A stretch of DNA of 64,000 nt, from contig NZ_JBQDYF010000001.1 of assembly GCF_052044135.1 (NCBI RefSeq), forward strand, positions 548,143 to 612,142, written 5' to 3'. A model generated the notes under the pieces. That model was not told the origin of the DNA, did no database searches, and was given only the letters and a program-made list of their open reading frames with translations. The stretch's first letter is position 1. Each line of letters opens with the position of its first letter. Source of the stretch: Salinisphaera sp052044135. GTDB lineage: Bacteria > Pseudomonadota > Gammaproteobacteria > Nevskiales > Salinisphaeraceae. Below, in pieces: positions 26,741 to 35,017 of this stretch. Made by a program: the position numbers and the translations under genes.

Positions 26741-27061
26741 CTAGTTCCGCGCGCGTCGCGCGCGCTTGAGAAAGACCTGCATTTCCCTGGCCGCCTGGTT
26801 GTCGCCGCGTCGCTCGGCGACTTCGACGCCGCGCTCCAGCGCATCGATCGCGGCATGAACCCGGCCGGCGTCCAGCAGAACCCGGCCGTACAGCCGCCAG
26901 GCGGCCGAATACTCGGGATCCTGACGCACGGCCTCGGCCAGGTGCGTGCAGGCGGTCTCGAGCTCGCCGTTCTTGTACAACAATTCGCCCAGCGTGAACC
27001 GCGCCAGGGGCGCGTCCTGTCCGGCGTCGATCATGGCTTGGAGTCGATCCTGCATCGTCAT
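26741..27061 (-). CDS. Small TPR-repeat protein
   Basis: 106 residues, about three tetratricopeptide repeats (for example LGELLYKNGELETACTHLAEAV and AWRLYGRVLLDAGRVHAAIDAL halves). No signal peptide; probably a cytoplasmic adaptor protein. Ends with a basic tail. 10 nt before homoserine kinase, so likely in one operon with it and dtd. No specific function can be given. Confidence 0.8.
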   Translation of the reverse strand: MTMQDRLQAMIDAGQDAPLARFTLGELLYKNGELETACTHLAEAVRQDPEYSAAWRLYGRVLLDAGRVHAAIDALERGVEVAERRGDNQAAREMQVFLKRARRARN

Positions 27062-27110
27062 GGCGCCGATTGTACCGAAAGGCCGGGCGGGCCTGTCAGG
27101 CGCGCCCGGA

Positions 27111-28595
27111 TCAGCGGCGCCAGAAAGCCGGGGTGAGGATCACCAGCAGCGTGAAGACCTCCAGGCGGCCCAGCAGCATGGACAGGCACAGCACCCACTT
27201 GGCGAGCGTGGGAATGCCGGCCATGTTGGAGGCCACCGAGCCCAGGCCGGGGCCCACGTTGTTGATGGTGGCGGCCACCGCGGAGAACGACGTCAGCTCG
27301 TTGAGCCCGGTGGCGAGCAGAATGAGAAACATCAGCACGAATACGGTCACGTAGACCGAGAAGAAGCCCCAGACGGCGTGCACGACACGGTCGGGAATGA
27401 CCTTGCCGCCCATCTTGATGGGAATCTCGGCGTTGGGATGAACCAGGCGGCTGATCTCGCGGGTGCCCTGCTTGGCCAGCAGGATGAAGCGAACCGTTTT
27501 CATTCCGCCCGTGGTGGAACCGGCACAGCCCCCAATGAAACCGCCCAGCAGCAGGAACATGGGAATAAAACTGGGCCAGATGGTGTAGTCGGTGGTGGTG
27601 AAGCCGGTGGTGGTGCCGATCGACAGCACCTGAAACAGCGCCTTGATCACGGCATCGGGGGCGTCGATATAGGTGCCCGAGACCAGCAGCACGATCGTGG
27701 TCACCGTGGTCGCGGCAACGACCATGATCAGGAACGTGCGGGTTTCCGGGTCGCGCCAGTAGCCCAGCGGATTGGCGCTGCGCCAGATCGAGAAATGCAT
27801 GCCGAAGCTGATCGCACCAATGAGCATCGAAACACAGGCGGCCAGTTCGATGATGGGGTTGTCGTGGTAACCGAGCGATAAATCGTGGTTGGAGAAGCCG
27901 CCGGTTGCGATCGAAGAAAACGCATCGCTGATGGCATCGAACGGGGTAGTGCCTGCGGCCCAGAACAGCAGGGCGCAAAACAGGGTCAGCGATACATAGA
28001 CGTACCACAGCGCCTTGGCGGTCTCGCGGATGCGCGGCGTGAGTTTGGCATCCTTGATCGGGCCTGGTGTCTCGGCGCGATACAGCTGCATGCCACCGAC
28101 GCCCAGCATGGGCAGCACGGCGACCGCCAGCACGATGATGCCCATGCCGCCCATCCAGTGCAGCAGCACGCGCCAGAACAGAATGGCGTGGGGCAGGGTA
28201 TCCAGGCCGGTGAGCACCGTCGCCCCGGTCGTGGTCAGCCCCGAGACCGATTCGAAGGCGGCATCGGTGAAGTTCATGTCGGGCCGGGTGGCCAGCCATA
28301 ACGGGATGGCGCCGAACAGGCTCAGCACCATCCAGAACAACACGACCACCAGGAACCCGTCGCGAATCTTGAGTTCGCGCTGGACATGCCGGCTCGGCAA
28401 CCAGGCGAGCAACCCGGTCGCCAGGGTGATGGCAAAGCCGATGGCAAAGGCCTCGATCTCGCCGTCGCCGTAGATCAGCGCAACCACAATCGGCGCCAGC
28501 ATCGAAACCGAGAAGATCATCAGCAGCAGGCCCAGCACGCGCTGGACCACCGCGTAGTAATAGTTCAGCCGCCCCTGAATGATGGAAGTGAGCAT
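27111..28595 (-). CDS. trkH: Trk potassium uptake channel subunit TrkH
   Basis: Inner-membrane K+ channel subunit, 494 residues, about ten hydrophobic segments with four pore-loop regions, including SVSGLTTTGATVL, SSIATGGFSNHD, STTGFTTTDY and NNVGPGLGS, where the filter glycines are expected. Ends in TLLVILTPAFWRR. 9 nt after trkA, so the channel and its regulatory subunit are one operon. Potassium uptake is central to osmotic adaptation. Confidence 0.97.
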   Translation of the reverse strand: MLTSIIQGRLNYYYAVVQRVLGLLLMIFSVSMLAPIVVALIYGDGEIEAFAIGFAITLATGLLAWLPSRHVQRELKIRDGFLVVVLFWMVLSLFGAIPLWLATRPDMNFTDAAFESVSGLTTTGATVLTGLDTLPHAILFWRVLLHWMGGMGIIVLAVAVLPMLGVGGMQLYRAETPGPIKDAKLTPRIRETAKALWYVYVSLTLFCALLFWAAGTTPFDAISDAFSSIATGGFSNHDLSLGYHDNPIIELAACVSMLIGAISFGMHFSIWRSANPLGYWRDPETRTFLIMVVAATTVTTIVLLVSGTYIDAPDAVIKALFQVLSIGTTTGFTTTDYTIWPSFIPMFLLLGGFIGGCAGSTTGGMKTVRFILLAKQGTREISRLVHPNAEIPIKMGGKVIPDRVVHAVWGFFSVYVTVFVLMFLILLATGLNELTSFSAVAATINNVGPGLGSVASNMAGIPTLAKWVLCLSMLLGRLEVFTLLVILTPAFWRR

Positions 28596-28604
28596 CAGCC
28601 GGGA

Positions 28605-29984
28605 CTAGACGTAGGACACGCCGACCTGGAACAGCTGTTCGACTTCGGCGGTGTATTTCTTGTCGATGATGAAGATCATGACGTGGTCGCCGGATTCGAT
28701 CACGGTGTCGTGATGCGCGATGAGGACATCTTCGCCGCGGGCGACCGCACCGATGGATGCGCCGGGCGGCAGCTTGATCTCGTCGATGCGCCGGCCGACC
28801 ACCCGCGAGTTGGAGCGCTCGCCGTGCGCAATCGCCTCAATCGCCTCGGCCGCGCCGCGGCGCAGCGTATGCGCGCGCACCACGTCGCCGCGGCGGACGT
28901 GCGCCAGCAGCGCCGAAATGGTCGATTGCTTGGGCGAAATGGCGATATCGATCTGGGTGCCGGAAGATTCGATCAGGTCGACATACGCCAGCCGGTTGAT
29001 CAGCGACATGGCCTTGCGCGCGCCCAGCCGCTTGGCCAGCATCGCCGACAGGATGTTGGCTTCGTCGTCGTCGGTGACCGAGCAGAACACATCGACCGAC
29101 TCGATGTTCTCTTCGCGCAGGAGCGCCTCATTGGCGGCATCGCCCTTGAGCACGATCGAGCGATTCACACGCTCCGACAACCAGCCCGCCCGTTCCGGAT
29201 TGTGTTCGATCACCTTGACCTGGCACTGATTTTCCAGCGCAAGCGCCAAGCGTGTGCCGATGTTGCCACCACCGGCCAGCATCACGCGCTTGACCGGACG
29301 ATCGATCTTGCGCAGTTCGCCGATCACCTGCTTGATGTCGCGCCGGGCGGCCACGAAGAACACCTCGTCGTCGGCCTCGACGATGGTATCGCCTTGGGGA
29401 ATCAAGGGCTTGCCGCGGCGATAGATCGCCACCACGCGGGTGTCGACGTTGGGTATGTGCTGGCGCAGCGCCTTGAGTTCGTTGCCGACGAGTGGCCCGC
29501 CGTAATAGGCCTTCACGCCCACGACCTGGACCCGGCCCTCGGCGAAGTCCACCACCTGCAGCGCGCCGGGATACTGGATCAGGCGCTTGATGTAGTCGGT
29601 CACCAGCTGTTCCGGACTGATCGACATGTCGATCGGGATCGCGTCCTGATGGAACAGCCGTGCCTCCACCAGGTATTCCGACGACCGGATCCGCGCGATC
29701 TTGGTCGGCGTATGAAACAGGGTGTAGGCGATCTGGCAGGCGATCATGTTGATTTCGTCGACCGCGGTAACGGCGATGATCATGTCGGCGTCGTTCGCGC
29801 CCGCATCGCGCAGTACCGCCGGGTGCGCCGCATAGCCGTGCACGGCCCGGATGTCGAGCCGGTCCTGTAACGGACGCAGCAGCGATTCGTTGATATCGAC
29901 GACGGTGACGTCGTTCGATTCATGGGCGAGATTCTCGGCGAGTGTGGCGCCGACCTCGCCCGCCCCCAGGATGATGATCTTCAT
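28605..29984 (-). CDS. trkA: Trk potassium uptake regulatory subunit TrkA
   Basis: Cytoplasmic NAD-binding gate of TrkH, 459 residues with two RCK modules: N-terminal GAGEVGATLAENLAHE and a second Rossmann motif AGGGNIGTRLALALE near residue 235, each followed by a TrkA-C domain. Start chosen at MKIIILGAGEVG as in E. coli; an ATG four codons upstream is an alternative and neither has a clear ribosome site. The gene is divergent from hisI. Confidence 0.97.
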   Translation of the reverse strand: MKIIILGAGEVGATLAENLAHESNDVTVVDINESLLRPLQDRLDIRAVHGYAAHPAVLRDAGANDADMIIAVTAVDEINMIACQIAYTLFHTPTKIARIRSSEYLVEARLFHQDAIPIDMSISPEQLVTDYIKRLIQYPGALQVVDFAEGRVQVVGVKAYYGGPLVGNELKALRQHIPNVDTRVVAIYRRGKPLIPQGDTIVEADDEVFFVAARRDIKQVIGELRKIDRPVKRVMLAGGGNIGTRLALALENQCQVKVIEHNPERAGWLSERVNRSIVLKGDAANEALLREENIESVDVFCSVTDDDEANILSAMLAKRLGARKAMSLINRLAYVDLIESSGTQIDIAISPKQSTISALLAHVRRGDVVRAHTLRRGAAEAIEAIAHGERSNSRVVGRRIDEIKLPPGASIGAVARGEDVLIAHHDTVIESGDHVMIFIIDKKYTAEVEQLFQVGVSYV

Positions 29985-30186
29985 GCGCGGCAACATTAGA
30001 TCGCGCCCGCGGAGGTTGCAACAGCGCGAGCGTGCGGCCCGGCCGCCGGGTCGGGTTGGGTTCGCGCGCGCACGGCCGCAGTGGCGGCGTGCGACACCGG
30101 CATCGACGCCCGGATTCGGCCGCGCCGACGCGGGCCTCGTATGAAACGGCCACAGGCTCTACGATACGGCGCAACGGCATGACAAC

Positions 30187-30606
30187 ATGGAGTTCCGCAT
30201 GGGTTCGAGCGCGGCAAACGACTGGCTCTCGGTGGTCGACTGGGATGAGCGGGGGCTGGCGCCGGTAATCACGCAGTCGGTCGACAGCGGGCGCGTGCTG
30301 ACGCTGGCCTGGATGAACCGTGACGCGCTCGCCGCGACCGTGGCATCCGGTTATGCCACTTACTGGTCGCGCTCGCGCGCGGCGCTGTGGCGCAAGGGCG
30401 AGACCTCCGGCAATCTTCAGCGTATCGTCGAGATTGCGCTGGACTGCGACAACGATGCCCTGCTTCTGCGCGTCGAGCAGGTCGGCGGCGTGGCTTGTCA
30501 CACTGGCCGCGAGTCCTGTTTCTTCCAGATCCTGGACGGCGAGACCTGGGTCACCCACGATCCCGTGCTCAAGGATCCCCAGCGAATGTATGGTCTGCAT
30601 GAGTAA
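30187..30606 (+). CDS. hisI: Phosphoribosyl-AMP cyclohydrolase HisI
   Basis: Third step of histidine synthesis. 139 residues, single-function form. Typical segments: TLAWMNRDAL, SRSRAALWRKGETSGN, the metal-binding Asp cluster in DCDNDALLLRV and the cysteines in GVACHTGRESCFF. Start could be this ATG or one 4 codons later. Stops 8 nt inside hisE, so the pair is coupled; hisIE-tatABC is a common order. Confidence 0.97.
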   Translation: MEFRMGSSAANDWLSVVDWDERGLAPVITQSVDSGRVLTLAWMNRDALAATVASGYATYWSRSRAALWRKGETSGNLQRIVEIALDCDNDALLLRVEQVGGVACHTGRESCFFQILDGETWVTHDPVLKDPQRMYGLHE

Positions 30607-30955
30607 TTCCGCCCCCGCCGACCCCGACGTCTTCACCGCGCTTGATGCCGCGTTGGCCAAACGTCGCATATCAGATCCCGCGCATAGTTACACTGCCTCG
30701 CTGTATGCTGGCGGTGTGGCCGCGATCAGCGCGAAGATCGACGAGGAGGCCGCCGAAGTCATCGAGGCCGCGCAGGGTGATGACGATTCGCATGTCGTGC
30801 ATGAGGTCGCCGACCTGTGGTTTCACTGCATGGTTCTGCTCCAGTCGCGAGGGCTGGATTCCACGGCGGTACGTAATGAACTGGCCCGGCGCTTCGGCGT
30901 ATCGGGCCACGAGGAAAAAGCCGCCCGTGGCACACGGGGCGGGAACAACGCCTAA
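30599..30955 (+). CDS. hisE: Phosphoribosyl-ATP diphosphatase HisE
   Basis: Second step of histidine synthesis. 118 residues of the MazG-like all-alpha fold; the metal-binding motif is KIDEEAAEVIEAA followed by HEVADLWFH. Start ATG lies within the last codons of hisI (8-nt overlap). Followed by tatA after 15 nt. A longer frame upstream overlaps hisI and is not real. Confidence 0.96.
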   Translation: MSNSAPADPDVFTALDAALAKRRISDPAHSYTASLYAGGVAAISAKIDEEAAEVIEAAQGDDDSHVVHEVADLWFHCMVLLQSRGLDSTAVRNELARRFGVSGHEEKAARGTRGGNNA

Positions 30956-30970
30956 CACGAAGAGGTTTAT

Positions 30971-31255
30971 ATGCTTTCCGGTATCAGTATCTGGCAGCTG
31001 CTCATCCTTCTGGTCATCGTGCTGCTCGTCTTCGGGTCGAAGCGGCTGCGCAATCTCGGGCCGGACCTGGGCAATGCGCTCAAGGGCTTCCGCTCGGCCA
31101 TGAAGGACGACGACGAGCAGCGCGAATCCGACAAGGATCCGAAGGTCGTGGATCACGCGCATCGCGAGGATGCGTCGAGCCACGGCGACAACCAAAGCCA
31201 AAACCACAGCCACGAAACCGGCGCCGAGAACGATAGCGCCAACCGTCGCGACTAG
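30971..31255 (+). CDS. tatA: Sec-independent translocase subunit TatA
   Basis: Forms the pore-like element that moves folded proteins across the inner membrane. 94 residues: one membrane helix (WQLLILLVIVLLVF), the FGSKRLRNLGPDLG hinge and amphipathic helix, then a hydrophilic tail with five His and many Asp, Glu and Asn. Ribosome site AGAGG lies 5-6 nt before ATG. First of tatABC. Confidence 0.96.
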   Translation: MLSGISIWQLLILLVIVLLVFGSKRLRNLGPDLGNALKGFRSAMKDDDEQRESDKDPKVVDHAHREDASSHGDNQSQNHSHETGAENDSANRRD

Positions 31256-31269
31256 GGCGGATACACGTC

Positions 31270-31728
31270 ATGTTCGACATCGGTTTCTGGGAGCTGGCGG
31301 TTCTCGGTGTGATTGGATTGATCGTGCTCGGTCCCGAGCGTCTGCCCGTGGTCGCCCGTACCCTCGGGCGCTGGGCGAGTCGCGCGCGCCATTACGTCAA
31401 CGCGTTGACCACCGAGCTCGAGAACGAAGTGGCCACCGAGGACATCCGCCGGGATGTCCGGCGTGCGCGCGAGCAGATCGAGGCCGAGACGCAGGAATTT
31501 CGTTCGAGCACGGAGCGCGCCGTCAGCCCGCTCATGGAGCCGATCGAGGGCGAAGCCGAGCCCACCGAGAATGCGTCCGGCGAGCAGAACACGCCGACGC
31601 GGCCGGCCGCGGAGGACGCGGCGTCCGTGGCATCAGACGAATCCAGCGCGGCGGCGTCCGATGACGAGGCCGATAAGGCCGATGTCTCCGCCACCACAAC
31701 GCAACCACACAACGAGAATCGCCCGTGA
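31270..31728 (+). CDS. tatB: Sec-independent translocase subunit TatB
   Basis: Receptor partner of TatC for twin-arginine signal peptides. 152 residues: MFDIGFWELAVLGVIGLIVLG membrane anchor, GPERLP hinge, amphipathic helix and a strongly acidic disordered tail of about 75 residues. Stop overlaps the tatC GTG (GTGA). Length is typical. Confidence 0.95.
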   Translation: MFDIGFWELAVLGVIGLIVLGPERLPVVARTLGRWASRARHYVNALTTELENEVATEDIRRDVRRAREQIEAETQEFRSSTERAVSPLMEPIEGEAEPTENASGEQNTPTRPAAEDAASVASDESSAAASDDEADKADVSATTTQPHNENRP

Positions 31729-32489
31729 GCGACGACGAGATCGACGACAACGAACAGCCCCTGATGGCGCATCTTTTTGAGCTGCGCACGCGGGTGATCC
31801 GCATTGCGATCGGCATCGTCGTGGTGTTTCTGCCCTGTTTCTATTTTTCCCGTCCGTTGTTCACCTACCTGTCGGGCCCGCTGTTGGTGCACATGCCGAA
31901 CCACAGCAGCCTGATCGCCACTGGCGTCACGGCGCCGTTCCTGGTGCCGATGAAACTCTCGCTGATGGTCGCGTTCGCGGTCTCGCTGCCGTGGACGCTG
32001 TACCAGGTGTGGATGTTCGTGGCGCCCGGGCTGTACATGGCCGAGCGCCGGCTTGTCACGCCCTTGCTGGTTTCCAGCACGTTGTTGTTCTATCTGGGTA
32101 TGGCGTTCGCGTATTACGTCATCTTTCCCATCGTGTTCGGTTTCTTCGTCTCGGTGGCCCCGGCCGGCGTGACCGTGATGACCGACATCTCCAACTATCT
32201 CGACTTCGTGTTGAAAATGTTCATGGCGTTCGGCATCGCCTTCGAGCTGCCGGTGGCCATCTTCCTCATCGTCTGGGCCGGTTTCGTCACACCCAAGCAG
32301 CTTGGCGGCTATCGGCCTTACGTGCTGGTCGCCGCGTTCGCCGCCGGCATGCTGCTCACGCCGCCGGACGTCATATCGCAGACATTGCTCGCTGTGCCCA
32401 TCTACCTCTTGTACGAGGTCGGGCTGTTCACGGCGCGCATGTTCGCACCGGGCGCACGCGACCGTGAACGCGAGCAGGAAACCGGCTGA
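31725..32489 (+). CDS. tatC: Sec-independent translocase subunit TatC
   Basis: Six-helix membrane core of the Tat translocase. 254 residues from GTG. N-terminal signal-binding segment LMAHLFELRTRVIR, conserved LTPPDVISQTLLAVPIYLLYE near the C-terminus. Translationally coupled to tatB. A GC-rich hairpin without T-run lies shortly after the stop. Confidence 0.97.
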   Translation: MSDDEIDDNEQPLMAHLFELRTRVIRIAIGIVVVFLPCFYFSRPLFTYLSGPLLVHMPNHSSLIATGVTAPFLVPMKLSLMVAFAVSLPWTLYQVWMFVAPGLYMAERRLVTPLLVSSTLLFYLGMAFAYYVIFPIVFGFFVSVAPAGVTVMTDISNYLDFVLKMFMAFGIAFELPVAIFLIVWAGFVTPKQLGGYRPYVLVAAFAAGMLLTPPDVISQTLLAVPIYLLYEVGLFTARMFAPGARDREREQETG

Positions 32490-32495
32490 CCTGAT

Positions 32496-32515
32496 GCGCC
32501 CGCAAGCGCGGGCGC
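32496..32515 (+). terminator. Hairpin after tatC
   Basis: GCGCCCGC / GCGGGCGC with a 4-nt loop, 6 nt after the tatC stop. No T-run, so only a weak candidate terminator. Confidence 0.35.
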
Positions 32516-32584
32516 GCAGAATTCAGGCCGAATTAATGGGCCGGACGTAGCGTCGGGGTGTTTCTTGCAACGCAGTAGGGCGCC

Positions 32585-33181
32585 ATGATGTTGAACAAAA
32601 CCGCGATTGTTTTCGGTCTGGCCATGGTCACGAGTTCGGCTTTTGCCGCGTCCGGCATGGGTGCTTCCGGCAATACGGGTGCGAGTGCGGGTGCCGCTCA
32701 GGCCGGTACGTCGAGCCGCGTCTCGTTGGCGGCCGAGTTTCACAAGCTCGATACCAACAATAACGGTGTGCTCAGCCGGAGCGAGGCACAGGCCAATCCG
32801 ACCGTGGCCAAACGGTATGACTCGATGGATACCAACGCGTCGATCAAGAGCGACCCGCGGGCCAGGAAAAGCGATGTGAGCGCTGGCGGCATCACCCTCA
32901 AGCAATTCGAGGCGGGTATGCAGGCGGCCCACGGCGGCACGGTCGGGCCGGCGGTTTCCGGTGGCGAGACCTATATCGTCATGAAGAACGGCAGCAAGCG
33001 GAAGCTGCCCAAAACGACACAGAAAGCCGGAAACGCCATGAACGGCACACGGCAGAGCATGCAATCGGCGGGTCAGTCGATGAGCAATACGGCGTCGCAG
33101 ATGCGTAACAACATGCAAGGGTCGGGCAACCCCATGTCGGGTAATGGCGCGCATGGTGGTACAGGCCCTGGATCGCAATAG
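32585..33181 (+). CDS. Secreted EF-hand-like protein
   Basis: 198 residues with Sec signal peptide (cut after AFAA, about residue 22). One clear EF-hand loop, LDTNNNGVLSRSEA, has the calcium-ligand pattern D-x-N-x-N-G-x-L-x-x-x-E. A second weaker site may be near DTNASIKSDPRARKSD. The C-terminal 70 residues are rich in Met, Asn, Gln, Ser and Gly (for example MQSAGQSMSNTASQM) and probably disordered. Similar short EF-hand proteins exist in many proteobacteria without known role. It is 95 nt after tatC and is not a Tat substrate by its signal. Confidence 0.75.
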   Translation: MMLNKTAIVFGLAMVTSSAFAASGMGASGNTGASAGAAQAGTSSRVSLAAEFHKLDTNNNGVLSRSEAQANPTVAKRYDSMDTNASIKSDPRARKSDVSAGGITLKQFEAGMQAAHGGTVGPAVSGGETYIVMKNGSKRKLPKTTQKAGNAMNGTRQSMQSAGQSMSNTASQMRNNMQGSGNPMSGNGAHGGTGPGSQ

Positions 33182-33306
33182 CCGAATCTGTCGGACGGCT
33201 ATGATAACGGCCCCGTGTCGGCCCCGCCACGGGTCGGGCCGGCCGCGGGCCCTGGGTCGCGATACGTCGATCGGGGCTTGGCGGCCGGTTTAGTTTTGTG
33301 TAGAAG

Positions 33307-34209
33307 ATGATCTTTGAACCGTGCCCGGAGTCATCGATCGTCTTGTGCCCTGATATCGCCGCGGACCGTTCGCGCTGTGCAGACGGCTGGAAGGCCCGAC
33401 TCGATCTGACCATTGCCCGTCGCGGCGAACGCAGCGTGGCCACGCGCCGGCGTCATCGCGGGCCGGTTTATGTGCAGCGGTTACTGTACCCCGAAGGTGA
33501 CGGCACCGCGCATGTCATGCTGCTGCACCCGCCGGGCGGCGTGGTTCAGGGCGATGAAATCGATTTCGACATCCAGCTCGAATCGCGCGCGCAGGCGCTG
33601 ATCACCACGCCTTCGGCGGCCAAGCTGTACCGGGCTCCCGCGCGTGCCAGCCGTCAGGGTGTTCGCCTGTCGGTCGGTGCCGGGGCGCGGCTGGAGTGGC
33701 TGCCCCAGGAAACCATCGTGTTCGACGGGACACAGGCGCTGACCTCGCTGGATCTCGATCTGGCCTCGGATGCGCGCGCCGTCGCCTGGGATATCTGGAC
33801 ACTCGGCCGGCCGGCTTCGCACGAAGCATTCGATAGCGGACACTACGACGGTCGATGGTGCGTACGGGTCGGCAATCGGTTGCGTTGGCACGAACGCACA
33901 TTGGTGCCGGGCGCCGGGCAGTCGCCGTTCCAGAACGCGCCCTGGGGGCTCAACGGCGCGCGGGCGGTCGGCACGCTCGTTGCTTATCAACCGGAAGGGT
34001 TCGACGCGACGACGGCGAACGAGTTGCGTCGGCGGCTTGCCGAATACCGCATCGGTAGTGGCGTGTCGGTGGTGGACGGTCTGTTGGTCGTGCGCGTGAC
34101 CGGGCGAGAAGCACGGTTGTTACATACGCCGTTACGCCGGTTATGGGAATCTCTGCGGCCGTCGATACTGGGCAAACCGGCTGTTGCGCCCCGTATCTGG
34201 GCGACGTAG
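33307..34209 (+). CDS. ureD: Urease accessory protein UreD
   Basis: Scaffold that joins UreF and UreG to apo-urease during nickel insertion. 300 residues. Typical stretches: GWKARLDLTIARRG, GPVYVQRLLYPEG, HPPGGVVQGDEI, TTPSAAKLYR and LEWLPQETIVFDG. TAGAAG lies directly before the ATG, leaving little room for a standard ribosome site, so the start may be a little different. 177 nt separate it from ureA, longer than the other gaps in the cluster. Confidence 0.93.
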   Translation: MIFEPCPESSIVLCPDIAADRSRCADGWKARLDLTIARRGERSVATRRRHRGPVYVQRLLYPEGDGTAHVMLLHPPGGVVQGDEIDFDIQLESRAQALITTPSAAKLYRAPARASRQGVRLSVGAGARLEWLPQETIVFDGTQALTSLDLDLASDARAVAWDIWTLGRPASHEAFDSGHYDGRWCVRVGNRLRWHERTLVPGAGQSPFQNAPWGLNGARAVGTLVAYQPEGFDATTANELRRRLAEYRIGSGVSVVDGLLVVRVTGREARLLHTPLRRLWESLRPSILGKPAVAPRIWAT

Positions 34210-34386
34210 GCGCCGCGCTCCCGGCTATCGCCAACGCGTTGTTCCTGGGCCGCGGCCGCGTGGCGTGTCTTGATGGCCGGCGTCGCCGGTCGCTATCGAA
34301 CGTAGGGGTAAACCGGCACACCGCGCGTCGATTGTCAGACCGGCCCGTCGGCACGGCCCGGTCGCCCACTGAATAGAGAATGTGTC

Positions 34387-34689
34387 ATGGATCTCACGCC
34401 GCGCGAAAAAGACAAACTGCTGATCTTCTCGGCCGGGCTGCTTGCCGAGCGGCGTCGGGAGCGTGGCCTGAAACTGAATTACCCCGAGGCGATGGCATTC
34501 ATTGCCTCGGCGTTGATGGAAGGCGCCCGCGAAGGCCGTTCGGTGGCCGAGATGATGGACTACGGCCGGACGCTGCTCACGCGCGAGGACGTCATGGACG
34601 GCGTGCCGGAAATGCTGACCGAGGTCCAGGTCGAGGCGACGTTCATTGATGGCACCAAGCTTGTCACCGTCCACGATCCGATTGTCTGA
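34387..34689 (+). CDS. ureA: Urease gamma subunit
   Basis: Smallest structural subunit of urease, 100 residues (MDLTPREKDKLLIFSAG start, EVQVEATFIDGTKLVTVHDPI end), matching the family in length. Together with UreB and UreC forms the nickel enzyme that hydrolyses urea to ammonia and CO2. 7 nt before ureB. Confidence 0.98.
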   Translation: MDLTPREKDKLLIFSAGLLAERRRERGLKLNYPEAMAFIASALMEGAREGRSVAEMMDYGRTLLTREDVMDGVPEMLTEVQVEATFIDGTKLVTVHDPIV

Positions 34690-34696
34690 GGTAGCC

Positions 34697-35017
34697 ATGA
34701 TTCCAGGCGAAATTCTGCCCGCCGAGGGCGAGATCGAAATCAACGCGGGGCGTGAGCGGCGCACGATCGAGGTCGCCAATACCGGCGATCGGCCGGTGCA
34801 GGTCGGGTCGCATTATCATTTCGCCGAAACCAATCCGGCGCTGGCGTTCGATCGGGCTGCCGCCCGCGGTTTTCGACTCGATGTGCCGGCAGGCACGGCG
34901 ATCCGCTTCGAGCCGGGCGCGACGCGCAGCGTGGCGCTGGTCGCCTACGCCGGCCGGCGTGTGATCCACGGTTTTCATGGTCGGGTGATGGGCCCGCTCG
35001 ATGAGGATTCGGCATGA
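34697..35017 (+). CDS. ureB: Urease beta subunit
   Basis: 106 residues starting MIPGEILPAEGEIEINAGR and containing the conserved GDRPVQVGSHYHFAETN and GFRLDVPAGTAIRFEPG. The start used has AGGTAG upstream and excludes an extension into ureA. Stop overlaps ureC (ATGA). Confidence 0.98.
   Translation: MIPGEILPAEGEIEINAGRERRTIEVANTGDRPVQVGSHYHFAETNPALAFDRAAARGFRLDVPAGTAIRFEPGATRSVALVAYAGRRVIHGFHGRVMGPLDEDSA

Noticed and set aside
30050..30110. A possible tRNA-like hairpin in the trkA-hisI gap
   Set aside because: GC-rich pairing is present but no anticodon arm or T-loop consensus can be drawn.
34143..34376. A 77-codon open frame in the ureD-ureA gap
   Set aside because: Overlaps the end of ureD, no recognisable product, no ribosome site.
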